NCBI RefSeq assembly: GCF_018448785.1
Contig: NZ_JAHCLU010000019.1
Span: 17,792-81,791, forward strand
DNA: 64,000 nucleotides
Direction: 5' to 3'
Source of the DNA: Halomonas jincaotanensis
Lineage (GTDB): Bacteria; Pseudomonadota; Gammaproteobacteria; Pseudomonadales; Halomonadaceae
Position numbers and translations under genes: made by a program
The notes under the pieces: model-generated
Seen by the model: only the letters and a program-made list of their open reading frames with translations
What the model was told of the DNA's origin: nothing
The model's database searches: none
Shown here: positions 35,519 through 46,038 of the stretch, piece after piece
How positions within the stretch are numbered: position 1 is the first letter of the stretch
Layout of the letters: each line of letters begins with the position of its first letter

Positions 35519-37573
35519 TCAGCCCAGTAGCGCGGTGGCCCTGGCCACCACGTTGGCGACGGTAAAGCCGAAGTGCTTGAACAGATCGCCGGCGGGGGCG
35601 GATTCGCCGAAGGTGTTCATGCCGATGATGTCGCCGTCCAGGCCGACGTACTTGTACCAGACGTCGCGGTGGCCGGCTTCAACAGCCAGGCGCTTGGTCA
35701 CGGCCCTGGGCAACACGCTCTCGCGATATGCGTCGTCCTGACCGTCGAAGCGGTAGGTGGAGGGCATGGATACCACACGCACGGCACGGCCCTGAGTTTC
35801 CAGCTCGGTGGCGGCGTCCATGGCCAGGCCCACTTCCGAGCCGGTAGCGATCAGGATAAGGTCCGGCGTCACCACCTTGTCCTTGCGGACACTGTTCTTC
35901 AGGACGTACCCACCGCGCTGGATATTGGCCAGCTGCTGTGTGGTGCGCGCCTGGTGGGGCAAGGTCTGGCGTGACAGCACCAGCGCCGTGGGACCGGCGT
36001 GGCGCTTGATGGCAGCGTTCCAGGCGGCGGCGGTTTCCACGGCGTCGCAGGGGCGCCAGGTGGCGAGGTTGGGCGTCGAGCGCAGGGTGGTGAGCTGCTC
36101 GATGGGCTGGTGAGTGGGGCCGTCCTCCCCCAGCCCGATAGAGTCGTGGGTGAAGACGTAGATCACCTGGGTGCCCATCAGCGCCGCCATGCGTACGGCA
36201 TTGCGCATGTATTCCATGAAGATCAGGAAGGTGGCGCCATAGGGAATGAACCCACCGTGCAGGGCGATGCCGTTCATGATCGCCGCCATACCGAACTCGC
36301 GCACCCCGTAGTGCAGATAGCTACCGTCCGGAGAGCCCTCAGCGGAGTTGTTGGAAGAGCCCTCAGCGGGGTTGTTGGACGAGCCGGCGCCGATCACCTT
36401 GACGCCATTCCAGACCGTCAGGTTGGAGGGTGCCAGGTCGGCGCTGCCGCCGAGCAGCTCGGGCAGTTGCGGGCCGAGGGCGTTGAGACAGGCCAGCGAC
36501 GCCTTGCGGCTCGCCAGGTTCTCGCCGGCTTCCTGCGCCTGCTGGATCAGCCGCTCGCTGCCGAGTTCGACTGGCAGCTCGCCCTTGAGGCGTCGCTGCA
36601 GCTCTGCTGCCTCGCTGGGATAGGCCGCGGCGTAACGCTCGAAGCGCGCCTGCCAGTCGGCCTGGCGAGTACTGCCGGCGTCGTGGGCGTCCCAGCCCTG
36701 GTAGATTTCTTCGGGGATATGGAAGGGCTTGTGCGGCCAGTCGAGCTGCTTGCGCGCCGCGGCGACCTCGTCCTCGCCGAGTGCCGCGCCGTGGCTCTCC
36801 TCCTTGCCCTGCTTGTTGGGCGCGCCGAAGCCGATAATGGTCTTGCAGATGATCAGGCTGGGCTTGTCGTCCTGGGTCTTGGCAAGCTCGATGGCGGCCT
36901 GGATTTCCTCGGGCTTGTGCCCGTCGACGTTGGCTACCACGTGCCAGCCGTAAGCCTCGAAGCGTTTGGCGGTGTCGTCGGTGAACCAGCCATCGACCTC
37001 GCCATCGATCGAGATGCCGTTGTCGTCATAGAAGGTGATCAGCTTGCCGAGCCGCTGGGTGCCGGCCAGCGATGCCACCTCATGGGAAATACCCTCCATC
37101 AGGCAGCCGTCGCCCACGAAGCACCAGGTGTGATGATCGACGATGGCGTGGCCGGGGCGATTGAACTGCGCCGCCAGGGTGCGCTCGGCCAGTGCCAGGC
37201 CCACGGCATTGGCCAGGCCCTGGCCCAGTGGGCCGGTCGTGGTCTCGATGCCCGGCGTGTAACCCAGCTCGGGATGGCCCGGGGTACGCGAGTGCAGCTG
37301 GCGGAAGTTCTGCAGCTCCTCCAGACTCAGCTCGTAGCCGGTCAGATGCAGCAGCGAATAGAGCAGCATCGAGCCATGACCGTTGGACAACACGAAGCGG
37401 TCGCGGTCGGGCCAGGTCGGGTCGGCCGGATTATGCTTGAAATGATCGTTCCACAGGACCTCGGCGATATCGGCCATGCCCATGGGGGCGCCGGGATGCC
37501 CGGAATTGGCCTTCTGGACGGCATCCATGGACAGGGCGCGAATGGCGTTGGCCAGTTCGAAACGGGATGGCAT
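35519..37573 (-). CDS. tkt: Transketolase
   Basis: This 684-residue thiamine-diphosphate enzyme of the pentose phosphate pathway moves two-carbon ketol units between sugar phosphates. It has the N-terminal [16 protein letters not shown], the TPP/Mg motif [12 protein letters not shown] to [10 protein letters not shown] (about residues 154-190), and a middle domain with [14 protein letters not shown]. Compared with E. coli TktA there is an extra stretch of about 18 residues before that segment. It is made of near-repeats [16 protein letters not shown] and SPDG and is encoded by two 24-bp DNA repeats. The gene is monocistronic on the minus strand. Confidence 0.95.
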   Translation of the reverse strand: MPSRFELANAIRALSMDAVQKANSGHPGAPMGMADIAEVLWNDHFKHNPADPTWPDRDRFVLSNGHGSMLLYSLLHLTGYELSLEELQNFRQLHSRTPGHPELGYTPGIETTTGPLGQGLANAVGLALAERTLAAQFNRPGHAIVDHHTWCFVGDGCLMEGISHEVASLAGTQRLGKLITFYDDNGISIDGEVDGWFTDDTAKRFEAYGWHVVANVDGHKPEEIQAAIELAKTQDDKPSLIICKTIIGFGAPNKQGKEESHGAALGEDEVAAARKQLDWPHKPFHIPEEIYQGWDAHDAGSTRQADWQARFERYAAAYPSEAAELQRRLKGELPVELGSERLIQQAQEAGENLASRKASLACLNALGPQLPELLGGSADLAPSNLTVWNGVKVIGAGSSNNPAEGSSNNSAEGSPDGSYLHYGVREFGMAAIMNGIALHGGFIPYGATFLIFMEYMRNAVRMAALMGTQVIYVFTHDSIGLGEDGPTHQPIEQLTTLRSTPNLATWRPCDAVETAAAWNAAIKRHAGPTALVLSRQTLPHQARTTQQLANIQRGGYVLKNSVRKDKVVTPDLILIATGSEVGLAMDAATELETQGRAVRVVSMPSTYRFDGQDDAYRESVLPRAVTKRLAVEAGHRDVWYKYVGLDGDIIGMNTFGESAPAGDLFKHFGFTVANVVARATALLG
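36333..36380. repeat. 24-bp direct repeat inside tkt
   Basis: Two adjacent 24-bp units (36333-36356 and 36357-36380) begin GAGCCCTCAGCGG and differ at two positions. They encode the SSNNxAEG repeats, so expansion keeps the frame. Confidence 0.9.
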
Positions 37574-37796
37574 GTAGAGCTCCTCGCCTGCGGCAGAAAG
37601 TGCTGGGCATTACCCGTCGGAGGGCGACGGGACGCGCGTTCTGGCTGGAAGCGCCACGGGACTCCGTGGCGCGGATAAAAACGGTCGCTATTGTCGCCGA
37701 CTTGGCCGTCGGCGGCAAATGACGGGTGTCAGCCGTAAAGCCAGCGTGTAAACTGCGCCACTGCCTATTGCCGTTACACAGAGGGTCGAGAACGCC

Positions 37797-39017
37797 ATGC
37801 GCGAATACTCCCTGTTCACCTCCGAGTCCGTGTCCGAAGGGCATCCGGACAAGATCGCCGACCAGATTTCCGATGCCGTGCTCGATGCCATTATCGCCCG
37901 CGACAAGCATGCCCGCGTGGCCTGCGAGACGCTGGTCAAGACCGGTGTCGCCATCGTCGCCGGCGAGATCAGCACCTCGGCCTGGGTCGACCTGGAAGCG
38001 CTGGTGCGCGAGGTGATCACCGGCATCGGCTACACCTCCTCGGACGTCGGTTTCGATGGCGAGACCTGTGGCGTGCTCAATCTGATCGGCAAGCAAAGCG
38101 TTGACATCGCCCAGGGCGTCGACCGGGCCAAGCCCGAGGATCAGGGAGCCGGGGATCAGGGATTGATGTTTGGCTATGCCACCAACGAGACCGACGCCTA
38201 CATGCCGGCGCCGATCCACTATGCCCATCGTCTGGTGGAGCGCCAGGCCGAGCTGCGCAAACAGGGCCTGCTGCCCTGGCTGCGGCCCGACGCCAAGAGC
38301 CAGCTGACGTTTCGCTATGACGACAGCGGCAAGCCCTGCGGCGTCGACGCCGTGGTGCTGTCCACCCAGCACGACCCGGGCATCGACCAGAATGAGCTGC
38401 GCAAGATGGTCAAGCGCGAGATCATCGAGTCGGTGATCCCCGCCGAGTGGCTCACCGGCTCGACCAAGTATCACATCAACCCCACCGGCAAGTTTGTGAT
38501 CGGTGGCCCGGTGGGCGACTGCGGCCTGACCGGGCGCAAGATCATCGTCGATACCTACGGCGGCATGGCGCGCCACGGCGGTGGGGCGTTCTCCGGCAAG
38601 GACCCGTCCAAGGTCGACCGCAGCGCAGCCTATGCCGGGCGCTACGTGGCCAAGAACCTGGTCGCCGCGGGACTGGCCGACAAGTGTGAGATCCAGATCT
38701 CCTACGCCATCGGCGTGGCCGAGCCGACCTCGGTTGCCATCGACACCTTCGGCACCGGCCGGATCGACGATGCGCGCATCATCGAACTGGTCCGCGAGCA
38801 CTTCGACCTGCGCCCCAACGCCATCACCCGCATGCTCGATTTGCTGCACCCGATGTACCAGCTGACGGCCGCCTACGGTCACTTCGGCCGCGAGCCCTTC
38901 GAGACGTCCTATCGCTGGACCGACACCCAGGGCCAGGAACATGTCGAGACTTTCCTCGCCTTCCCCTGGGAGAAGATCGACAAGGCGGAGTCGCTGCGCC
39001 AGGCCGCTGGCCTCTAA
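37797..39017 (+). CDS. metK: S-adenosylmethionine synthetase
   Basis: This 406-residue tetrameric enzyme makes SAM from methionine and ATP. Signatures are [17 protein letters not shown] (residues about 7-23), [12 protein letters not shown] and GGGAFSGKD. The length is slightly longer than E. coli MetK (384), with the extra residues in the middle. It is divergent from tkt. It is part of a methyl-cycle group with ahcY (2 kb downstream) and metF (5.4 kb downstream). A G-rich/C-rich hairpin follows at 39087. Confidence 0.97.
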   Translation: MREYSLFTSESVSEGHPDKIADQISDAVLDAIIARDKHARVACETLVKTGVAIVAGEISTSAWVDLEALVREVITGIGYTSSDVGFDGETCGVLNLIGKQSVDIAQGVDRAKPEDQGAGDQGLMFGYATNETDAYMPAPIHYAHRLVERQAELRKQGLLPWLRPDAKSQLTFRYDDSGKPCGVDAVVLSTQHDPGIDQNELRKMVKREIIESVIPAEWLTGSTKYHINPTGKFVIGGPVGDCGLTGRKIIVDTYGGMARHGGGAFSGKDPSKVDRSAAYAGRYVAKNLVAAGLADKCEIQISYAIGVAEPTSVAIDTFGTGRIDDARIIELVREHFDLRPNAITRMLDLLHPMYQLTAAYGHFGREPFETSYRWTDTQGQEHVETFLAFPWEKIDKAESLRQAAGL

Positions 39018-39051
39018 GCCCTTGGGTGTATAACCCGTTTAGGTGTAGTAA

Positions 39052-40884
<1,833 letters not shown>

Positions 40885-40931
40885 CGAGACGCGATGGATG
40901 AGGCGCGAGGGGGAACCGTGCGGCAATAGGT

Positions 40932-40961
40932 TTGTGGCGTATCGGCGTGAGTGCCTATAGT
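40932..40961 (+). promoter_or_regulatory. Likely sigma-70 promoter of ahcY
   Basis: TTGTGG (40932-40937) and TATAGT (40956-40961) are spaced 18 bases apart, followed by a run of Gs. The leader contains a GC hairpin GGCCTCG / CGAGGCC at 40972-40989. Confidence 0.55.
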
Positions 40962-41038
40962 GGGGGGGGTAGGCCTCGCCCTCGAGGCCAATTCTTGCGT
41001 CCATGATCACTTGCGTACATGAACAGGAGGTGTCGCCG

Positions 41039-42448
41039 ATGAATCAGCCTGCCGTTTCCACTCCGTCCACCACGGATTACAGGGTCGCCGATATTGGCCT
41101 GGCCGACTGGGGGCGCCGCGAGATCCGAATCGCCGAGACCGAGATGCCGGCTTTGATGACCATCCGCGACAAGTACCGCGCACAGCAGCCGCTGGCCGGG
41201 GCCCGCATCGCTGGCTGCATCCACATGACCATCCAGACGGCGGTGCTGATCGAGACCCTGATCGATCTGGGGGCTTCGGTGCGCTGGTCGTCGTGCAATA
41301 TCTTCTCTACCCAGGATCATGCCGCCGCCGCTATCGCCGCCGCAGGTATTCCGGTGTTCGCCTGGAAGGGCGAAACCGAGGACGAGTTCTGGTGGTGCAT
41401 CGAGCAGACCGCCCAGGGTCCCGACGGCTGGGTGCCTAATCTGGTGCTCGACGATGGCGGCGACCTGACCGCGCTGCTTCACGACACGCATCCTGAGCTA
41501 CTCGATGCCATCCACGGCATCTCTGAAGAGACCACCACCGGGGTCCATCGCCTGCAGGAGATGCTGCGTGACGGCACGCTCAAGGTGCCGGCGATCAACG
41601 TCAACGATGCCGTCACCAAGTCGAAGAACGACAACAAGTACGGCTGTCGACACTCACTGAACGACGCCATCAAGCGCGGTCTCGATCACCTGCTGGCCGG
41701 CAAGCAGGCGCTGGTGGTGGGCTACGGTGACGTCGGCAAGGGCTCGGCGGCCTCGCTGCGCCAGGAGGGCATGATCGTCAGGGTCGCCGAGATCGATCCG
41801 ATATGTGCCATGCAGGCCTGCATGGACGGCTTTGAAGTCGTCTCGCCCTACGTCGATGGTATTAATCGTGGCGCGCAGAGTGTGGATCGTGCCCTGCTGG
41901 CGCGCATCGACCTGGTGGTGACCGCCACCGGCAACGTCGACGCCTGCGATGCCGCCATGCTCGAGGCGCTGAAGCCGGGTGCGGTGGTCTGCAATATCGG
42001 CCACTTCGACAGCGAGATCGACACGGCCCATATGCGCCGTCAATGGCATTGGGAAGAGGTCAAGCCCCAGGTGCACAAGGTCTATCGCGACAGCACGCCA
42101 GGCGATTTCGACCCGCAGAGTCGCGACTACCTGATTCTGCTCTCGGAAGGGCGGCTGGTGAACCTGGGCAACGCCACCGGTCACCCCTCGCGGGTGATGG
42201 ACGGCTCCTTCGCCAACCAGGTGCTGGCGCAGTTGCACCTCTACGAACAACGCTTCGCCGACCTTCCCGGCGACCGCCAGGCGTCGGCGCTGGCGGTCAC
42301 CGTACTGCCGCGCCACCTGGATGAGGAGGTCGCCCGCTACATGGTCGAGGGTTTCGGCGGGGTGCTCACCCGCATGACCGCGGCCCAGGCCGACTACACC
42401 GGAGTGTCGGCCGATGGGCCCTTCAAGCCTCACGACTATCGCTACTGA
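41039..42448 (+). CDS. ahcY: S-adenosylhomocysteinase
   Basis: This 469-residue NAD-dependent tetrameric enzyme splits S-adenosylhomocysteine into adenosine and homocysteine. It has [34 protein letters not shown] and [15 protein letters not shown], and an NAD-binding loop [17 protein letters not shown] (about residues 226-242). The C-terminal PFKPHDYRY is characteristic. The start at 41039 is behind AGGAGG. With metK and metF nearby this supplies most of the SAM recycling pathway. I looked for a SAH riboswitch in the leader and did not find its core. Confidence 0.97.
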   Translation: MNQPAVSTPSTTDYRVADIGLADWGRREIRIAETEMPALMTIRDKYRAQQPLAGARIAGCIHMTIQTAVLIETLIDLGASVRWSSCNIFSTQDHAAAAIAAAGIPVFAWKGETEDEFWWCIEQTAQGPDGWVPNLVLDDGGDLTALLHDTHPELLDAIHGISEETTTGVHRLQEMLRDGTLKVPAINVNDAVTKSKNDNKYGCRHSLNDAIKRGLDHLLAGKQALVVGYGDVGKGSAASLRQEGMIVRVAEIDPICAMQACMDGFEVVSPYVDGINRGAQSVDRALLARIDLVVTATGNVDACDAAMLEALKPGAVVCNIGHFDSEIDTAHMRRQWHWEEVKPQVHKVYRDSTPGDFDPQSRDYLILLSEGRLVNLGNATGHPSRVMDGSFANQVLAQLHLYEQRFADLPGDRQASALAVTVLPRHLDEEVARYMVEGFGGVLTRMTAAQADYTGVSADGPFKPHDYRY

Positions 42449-42472
42449 GTGCTGGTTCTGGCTTTCGACTGT

Positions 42473-42931
42473 TTAAACAAAGGCCAGAAAACGCCCGGCA
42501 CATAGCACCAGCAGCCAGAGGATCAGCGACAGCGCGCCCAGCAGCCGCAGCCGCGCTGTCGAGGCACCCGGCAGACCGGCGCCGAAATTCAGCGCCAAGG
42601 CGTTGCTGACGGCCATCAGGATCAGCACCAGCTTGAGCGGGAACAGGGGGGTGCTGGCGTAGCCGCGGGGGTCGGCAAGAAACAGCAGGACCCCGCTGGT
42701 CGCGGCCAGCACCAGTCCGGCGATGGCCAGCGGTTGCAGCAGACTCGCCGCGTCGGCGAGCCCGATGTTGCGGCGCAGGCCGAGTAGCCGGAGGTCCAGG
42801 GGCACGATGGCGCCAATCAACAGCGCAATGCCCAGCACATGCAGCGTATTGACGCCCGCGTAACCCCAACGCGACAACCGCATCCAGTCGGCGAGTGGGG
42901 TCGCGGCCAGTCGCGTCAATACCTCGTCCAC
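42473..42931 (-). CDS. Small membrane protein, DUF6644/DUF2214-like
   Basis: This is a 152-residue protein with four membrane segments (about residues 25-45, 60-82, 92-115 and 128-150). An early Trp-x(6)-W pattern (DWMRLSRWGYAGVNTLHVLG) includes a His in the first span. Four-span proteins of this type are often encoded next to DUF6152 secreted proteins, as here (10 bases downstream of one). The function is unknown; the conserved His in a helix would permit heme or metal binding, but that is inference. Confidence 0.65.
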   Translation of the reverse strand: MDEVLTRLAATPLADWMRLSRWGYAGVNTLHVLGIALLIGAIVPLDLRLLGLRRNIGLADAASLLQPLAIAGLVLAATSGVLLFLADPRGYASTPLFPLKLVLILMAVSNALALNFGAGLPGASTARLRLLGALSLILWLLVLCAGRFLAFV

Positions 42932-42940
42932 CGACTGGGC

Positions 42941-43294
42941 TCAGATGCGCCCGGGGTAGAGTACGTGGTGCTGGTCGCCGATCCAGAGCTGTTCGGCCTT
43001 GAGCAGGCGCTCACCGGCATGTTCGCCCGATATCCGCAGCTCGACGCCCTCAGCCAGGTCGCCGTCACCGAGTCCCGCGCGCTCGTTACGCCAGGGTTGC
43101 CCCACCTCGACGGTCCAGGTGTCGCCTTCCACGTCGAGGGTCAGCTCGCCATGGGGGTTGCCGAGCCGCGCTGCAGTGATGACGCCAGTGAGTTCGATGG
43201 TCTCACCGCCGGTCCAGCCATGATGGGCGATGGCCGGCGTGTGCAGCCATAGGGCACTCATTAGCATCATGATCAGAAAATGCCGCCGTTGCAT
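42941..43294 (-). CDS. Secreted DUF6152-like protein
   Basis: This is a 117-residue protein with a signal peptide (MQRRHFLIMMLMSALWLH, cleavage after AIA). It is followed at once by HHGWTGGETIELTGVI, the motif I associate with DUF6152. The rest looks like a small OB/beta-barrel. The start at 43294 is six bases after AGGAG; ATG 43300 would sit directly against it. It precedes the four-span membrane gene, and the two probably work together. The two His after cleavage could bind a metal. Confidence 0.75.
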   Translation of the reverse strand: MQRRHFLIMMLMSALWLHTPAIAHHGWTGGETIELTGVITAARLGNPHGELTLDVEGDTWTVEVGQPWRNERAGLGDGDLAEGVELRISGEHAGERLLKAEQLWIGDQHHVLYPGRI

Positions 43295-43391
43295 GCTCAT
43301 CTCCTCTCGCCAGTCGTTCGATGCTTTAAGACTAGCCGTGGGCGGGGTGGCTGCAAGTCGGGGGTGAGTCGTCCCGGCTCGGCCAAGGAGG

Positions 43392-44330
43392 TCAGCGCAT
43401 CCCGGCAAGCGCCATCAGGAGGTTCAGGTAGAACGGGATCAGCAGCGGGGCGGCCAGGGTGGTGACCAGTACCGCAAGGGCGCCCTTCGCCGGGGCGATG
43501 CCCAACTCCATGGCCACCACCACCACGTTGGCGGCCATCGGCACCACGCCGACCAGCAACAGGGCCAGCGCCAGTTCCGGGGGTAACGGGAAGAACGCCT
43601 GCAGACCCAACACCGCGGCCAGTGCCAGCAGCGGCCAGAGGCCGTAACGAATCGCCACGCAGGCGCCAATGAAGCGCAGGTCCAGCGCTCTCAACGAGAC
43701 GCGCCCCAGGGTCATGCCGATGATCATCATGCCGAGCAGGGTATAGGTCGCGGGGAAGACCGCCATGCCTTCCATCATGGCGTCCGGCATGTCGAGACCC
43801 AGGCCGCTGGCGAGCAGGGCGGCGAGGAAGGCGTAGACCAGCGGCAGCCGCACGATCTTAGCCAGGCTCTGCGCTACCGAAAAGCGCCCACGGGCGCTCA
43901 GGTAGAACCCCACTGTGAATTCGTAGAGGGTCACCCCCAGAACGCAGAACAGGTACAACGTCACGCCCTGGGGCGGCAGCAACACCAAAGCGACCGGTAG
44001 ACCAAAATAGCCGGTATTACCGGTGCCTGACGAAAAGGCCAGTAGCGCACTTTCCTCGGACGCAAAGCGGCGGCGCGCCAGACACTGGACGATCAGGGCC
44101 ACCAGGCTCGAGAGCAGGAACAACGCTGCGGTCAGGAGCAGGTAGGCGGGCGTCGGTCCGCCCAATACCAGGGCTCGAAAGAAGGTCAATGGCGCGATCA
44201 GGTAGACCAGCAGGGTGGCGATGGGGCGAGGGTCGATGGCCAGGCGTCGAGCGGCCAGCCAACCCAGCCCGACGAAAGCCAGCAGCGTCCAGAGGGGACC
44301 CATCAAGGTGCTGGGATCGATCATGGTCAT
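43392..44330 (-). CDS. AEC family transporter
   Basis: This is a 312-residue protein with ten membrane spans in two halves. It has the auxin-efflux-carrier family patterns GTGNTGYFGLPVALVLL (about residues 100-117) and PMAANVVVVAMELGIAP (about 258-275). Bacterial members move small organic acids or other metabolites; the substrate is not predictable. It is a single gene divergent from metF. Confidence 0.9.
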   Translation of the reverse strand: MTMIDPSTLMGPLWTLLAFVGLGWLAARRLAIDPRPIATLLVYLIAPLTFFRALVLGGPTPAYLLLTAALFLLSSLVALIVQCLARRRFASEESALLAFSSGTGNTGYFGLPVALVLLPPQGVTLYLFCVLGVTLYEFTVGFYLSARGRFSVAQSLAKIVRLPLVYAFLAALLASGLGLDMPDAMMEGMAVFPATYTLLGMMIIGMTLGRVSLRALDLRFIGACVAIRYGLWPLLALAAVLGLQAFFPLPPELALALLLVGVVPMAANVVVVAMELGIAPAKGALAVLVTTLAAPLLIPFYLNLLMALAGMR

Positions 44331-44461
44331 GTTCTTCCCTGGGTCGCTGGCCCGCCGCTAGATGAGCAGTATTGATACAGCTTCGCGTATCTTTCATTGG
44401 TCCGTAGGACATCCAGGCGTCAGAATAGCCGTTATATGCATTATTTTCATGAGGTCAGCCG

Positions 44462-45301
44462 ATGAGCACGCAGGAACACCCCTTGGGCATCAGCTTCGAG
44501 TTCTTTCCCCCCAATACCGATGTCGGGCGTGAAAAACTGAAAAGTGCACGGGATACCCTGGCTGAGCGTCGCCCGCGCTTCTTTTCGGTCACCTATGGGG
44601 CCGGTGGGTCGACCCAGGCGCGTACGCTGCATACCGTCAATGCGGTGCGTGAATCGGGCATCACCACGGCGCCCCACCTGTCGTGTATCGGCAGCGAGAA
44701 GGCGCAGATGCGCGACCTGCTGGCCCGCTACCGCGAAGAGGGCATCGACAGCCTTGTAGCGCTGCGTGGCGACCTGCCCTCGGGTATGGGCGGCATCGGC
44801 GAGTTTCGTTACGCCAACGAACTGGTCGAGTTCATCCGTGAGGAGACCGGCGATCATTTTGAAATCGCCGTGGCCGGCTACCCCGAGTCGCATCCCCAAG
44901 CACCCAGCTTCGACCGTGACCTGGAGAATTTTGCCCGCAAGGTGAAGGCTGGGGCAAACCTCGCCATCACCCAGTACTTTTTCAGCGCCGATGCCTATTT
45001 TCACTTTGTCGATCGGGCGCGTGCACTTGGCGTCGAAGCGCCGATCGTCCCTGGCATCATGCCGATCACCAACTACACCAAGCTGGCGCGATTCTCGGAC
45101 GCCTGCGGTGCCGATATACCGCGCTGGATCCGCAAGCAACTCGAGGCCTACGGCGATGACAGCGAGTCGATTGCCGCCTTCGGCGAGGATGTTGTGTCAC
45201 GGCTCTGTCAGCGGCTGCTGGATGGCGGCGCGCCGGGGCTGCATTTCTATACCCTCAATCAGGCCGCCCCCAGCTTGAAGATTCTCGACAATCTGGCCTG
45301 A
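44462..45301 (+). CDS. metF: 5,10-methylenetetrahydrofolate reductase
   Basis: This 279-residue FAD enzyme reduces methylene-THF to methyl-THF, the methyl donor for methionine synthesis. It has ISFEFFPPNTDVGREKL, SVTYGAGGSTQART, LSCIGSEKAQM, ALRGDLPSG and an ITQYFFSADAYF segment in a TIM barrel. GAGGTCAGCC precedes the start. It completes the methyl cycle with metK and ahcY in the same 8 kb. Confidence 0.96.
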   Translation: MSTQEHPLGISFEFFPPNTDVGREKLKSARDTLAERRPRFFSVTYGAGGSTQARTLHTVNAVRESGITTAPHLSCIGSEKAQMRDLLARYREEGIDSLVALRGDLPSGMGGIGEFRYANELVEFIREETGDHFEIAVAGYPESHPQAPSFDRDLENFARKVKAGANLAITQYFFSADAYFHFVDRARALGVEAPIVPGIMPITNYTKLARFSDACGADIPRWIRKQLEAYGDDSESIAAFGEDVVSRLCQRLLDGGAPGLHFYTLNQAAPSLKILDNLA

Positions 45302-45380
45302 CACCGTCGCTGGCGATCACCCTGGTGAGTGTCTACGCTGATAGCCGCATATCCATGGAAACGGACACAGGAGACGCAAG

Positions 45381-45920
45381 ATGCGTTTAGACGCTCTTAC
45401 ACGGGTTGCTACCGCTTCGCTACTGCTGGTCGCCGTCAGCAGTCACGCCAACGAAAGCCGTGACGTCGAGATGCATTCGGTCAGTGCCGAGGGCGTCGGG
45501 GAGTCTATCGGCACCATTACCCTCGAGGATACCGATCACGGCTTGCTGCTGACGCCGGATTTGAGCGGCATCGCGCCGGGCGTCCATGGCTTTCATGTCC
45601 ACCAGGAAGCCAGCTGCGAGCCGGGCGAGAACGACTCGGGGGACATGGCGGCGGCTTTGCAGGCCGGAGGCCATTATGATCCCGAGGATACCGGCCGCCA
45701 CGAAGGACCCTACAGTGAGGGACACTTGGGCGACCTGCCGGTGTTGATCGTGGACGACGATGAAACGGCCACGCTGCCGGTCCTGGCGCCGCGGCTGAGC
45801 CTTGATGACATGAACGGACGCAGCCTGATGATCCACGCGGGTGGCGACAACTATTCCGACGACCCAGAGCCGCTGGGCGGCGGGGGTGGCCGCATGGCAT
45901 GCGGTGTGGTCGAGTCCTGA
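45381..45920 (+). CDS. sodC: Periplasmic Cu/Zn superoxide dismutase
   Basis: This is a 179-residue protein with a signal peptide (about residues 1-23). Cu ligands are in HGFHVH and MIHAGGDNY, the bridging and Zn His are in [25 protein letters not shown], and two Cys (ASCEPG and RMACGV) form the disulfide. It removes superoxide in the periplasm. Acidic residues are frequent, in keeping with a halophile. The start lies behind GGAGACGCAAG. A terminator shared with the convergent TRAP gene follows. Confidence 0.96.
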   Translation: MRLDALTRVATASLLLVAVSSHANESRDVEMHSVSAEGVGESIGTITLEDTDHGLLLTPDLSGIAPGVHGFHVHQEASCEPGENDSGDMAAALQAGGHYDPEDTGRHEGPYSEGHLGDLPVLIVDDDETATLPVLAPRLSLDDMNGRSLMIHAGGDNYSDDPEPLGGGGGRMACGVVES

Positions 45921-45968
45921 CACCGTACACCTTGGCTAACACGCCATGACACAGGCGCCATGACACAG

Positions 45969-45996
45969 GAAGGCCCCGCGCTGATGCGGGGCCTTC
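45969..45996. terminator. Terminator after sodC
   Basis: The 11-bp stem GAAGGCCCCGC / GCGGGGCCTTC with a 6-nt loop lies between sodC and the convergent TRAP permease gene, 49 and 43 bases from their stops. Confidence 0.85.
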
Positions 45997-46038
45997 TTCG
46001 TGTCTGTACGTCATGACGGCGTGCCGGTCATATCACGA

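Noticed and set aside
35999..37678. 559-codon open frame antisense to tkt
   Set aside because: The transketolase frame is unmistakable and the antisense frame is low-complexity Gly/Arg/Gln without motifs.
37431..38942. 503-codon open frame antisense across metK and into tkt
   Set aside because: It crosses two real genes and the promoter region between them and has no start signal.
40885..41038. SAH riboswitch in the ahcY leader
   Set aside because: A hairpin is present, but the conserved CCGAGG...GCGCUGC core and the CAGGCUCGG segment of the class are not found by eye.
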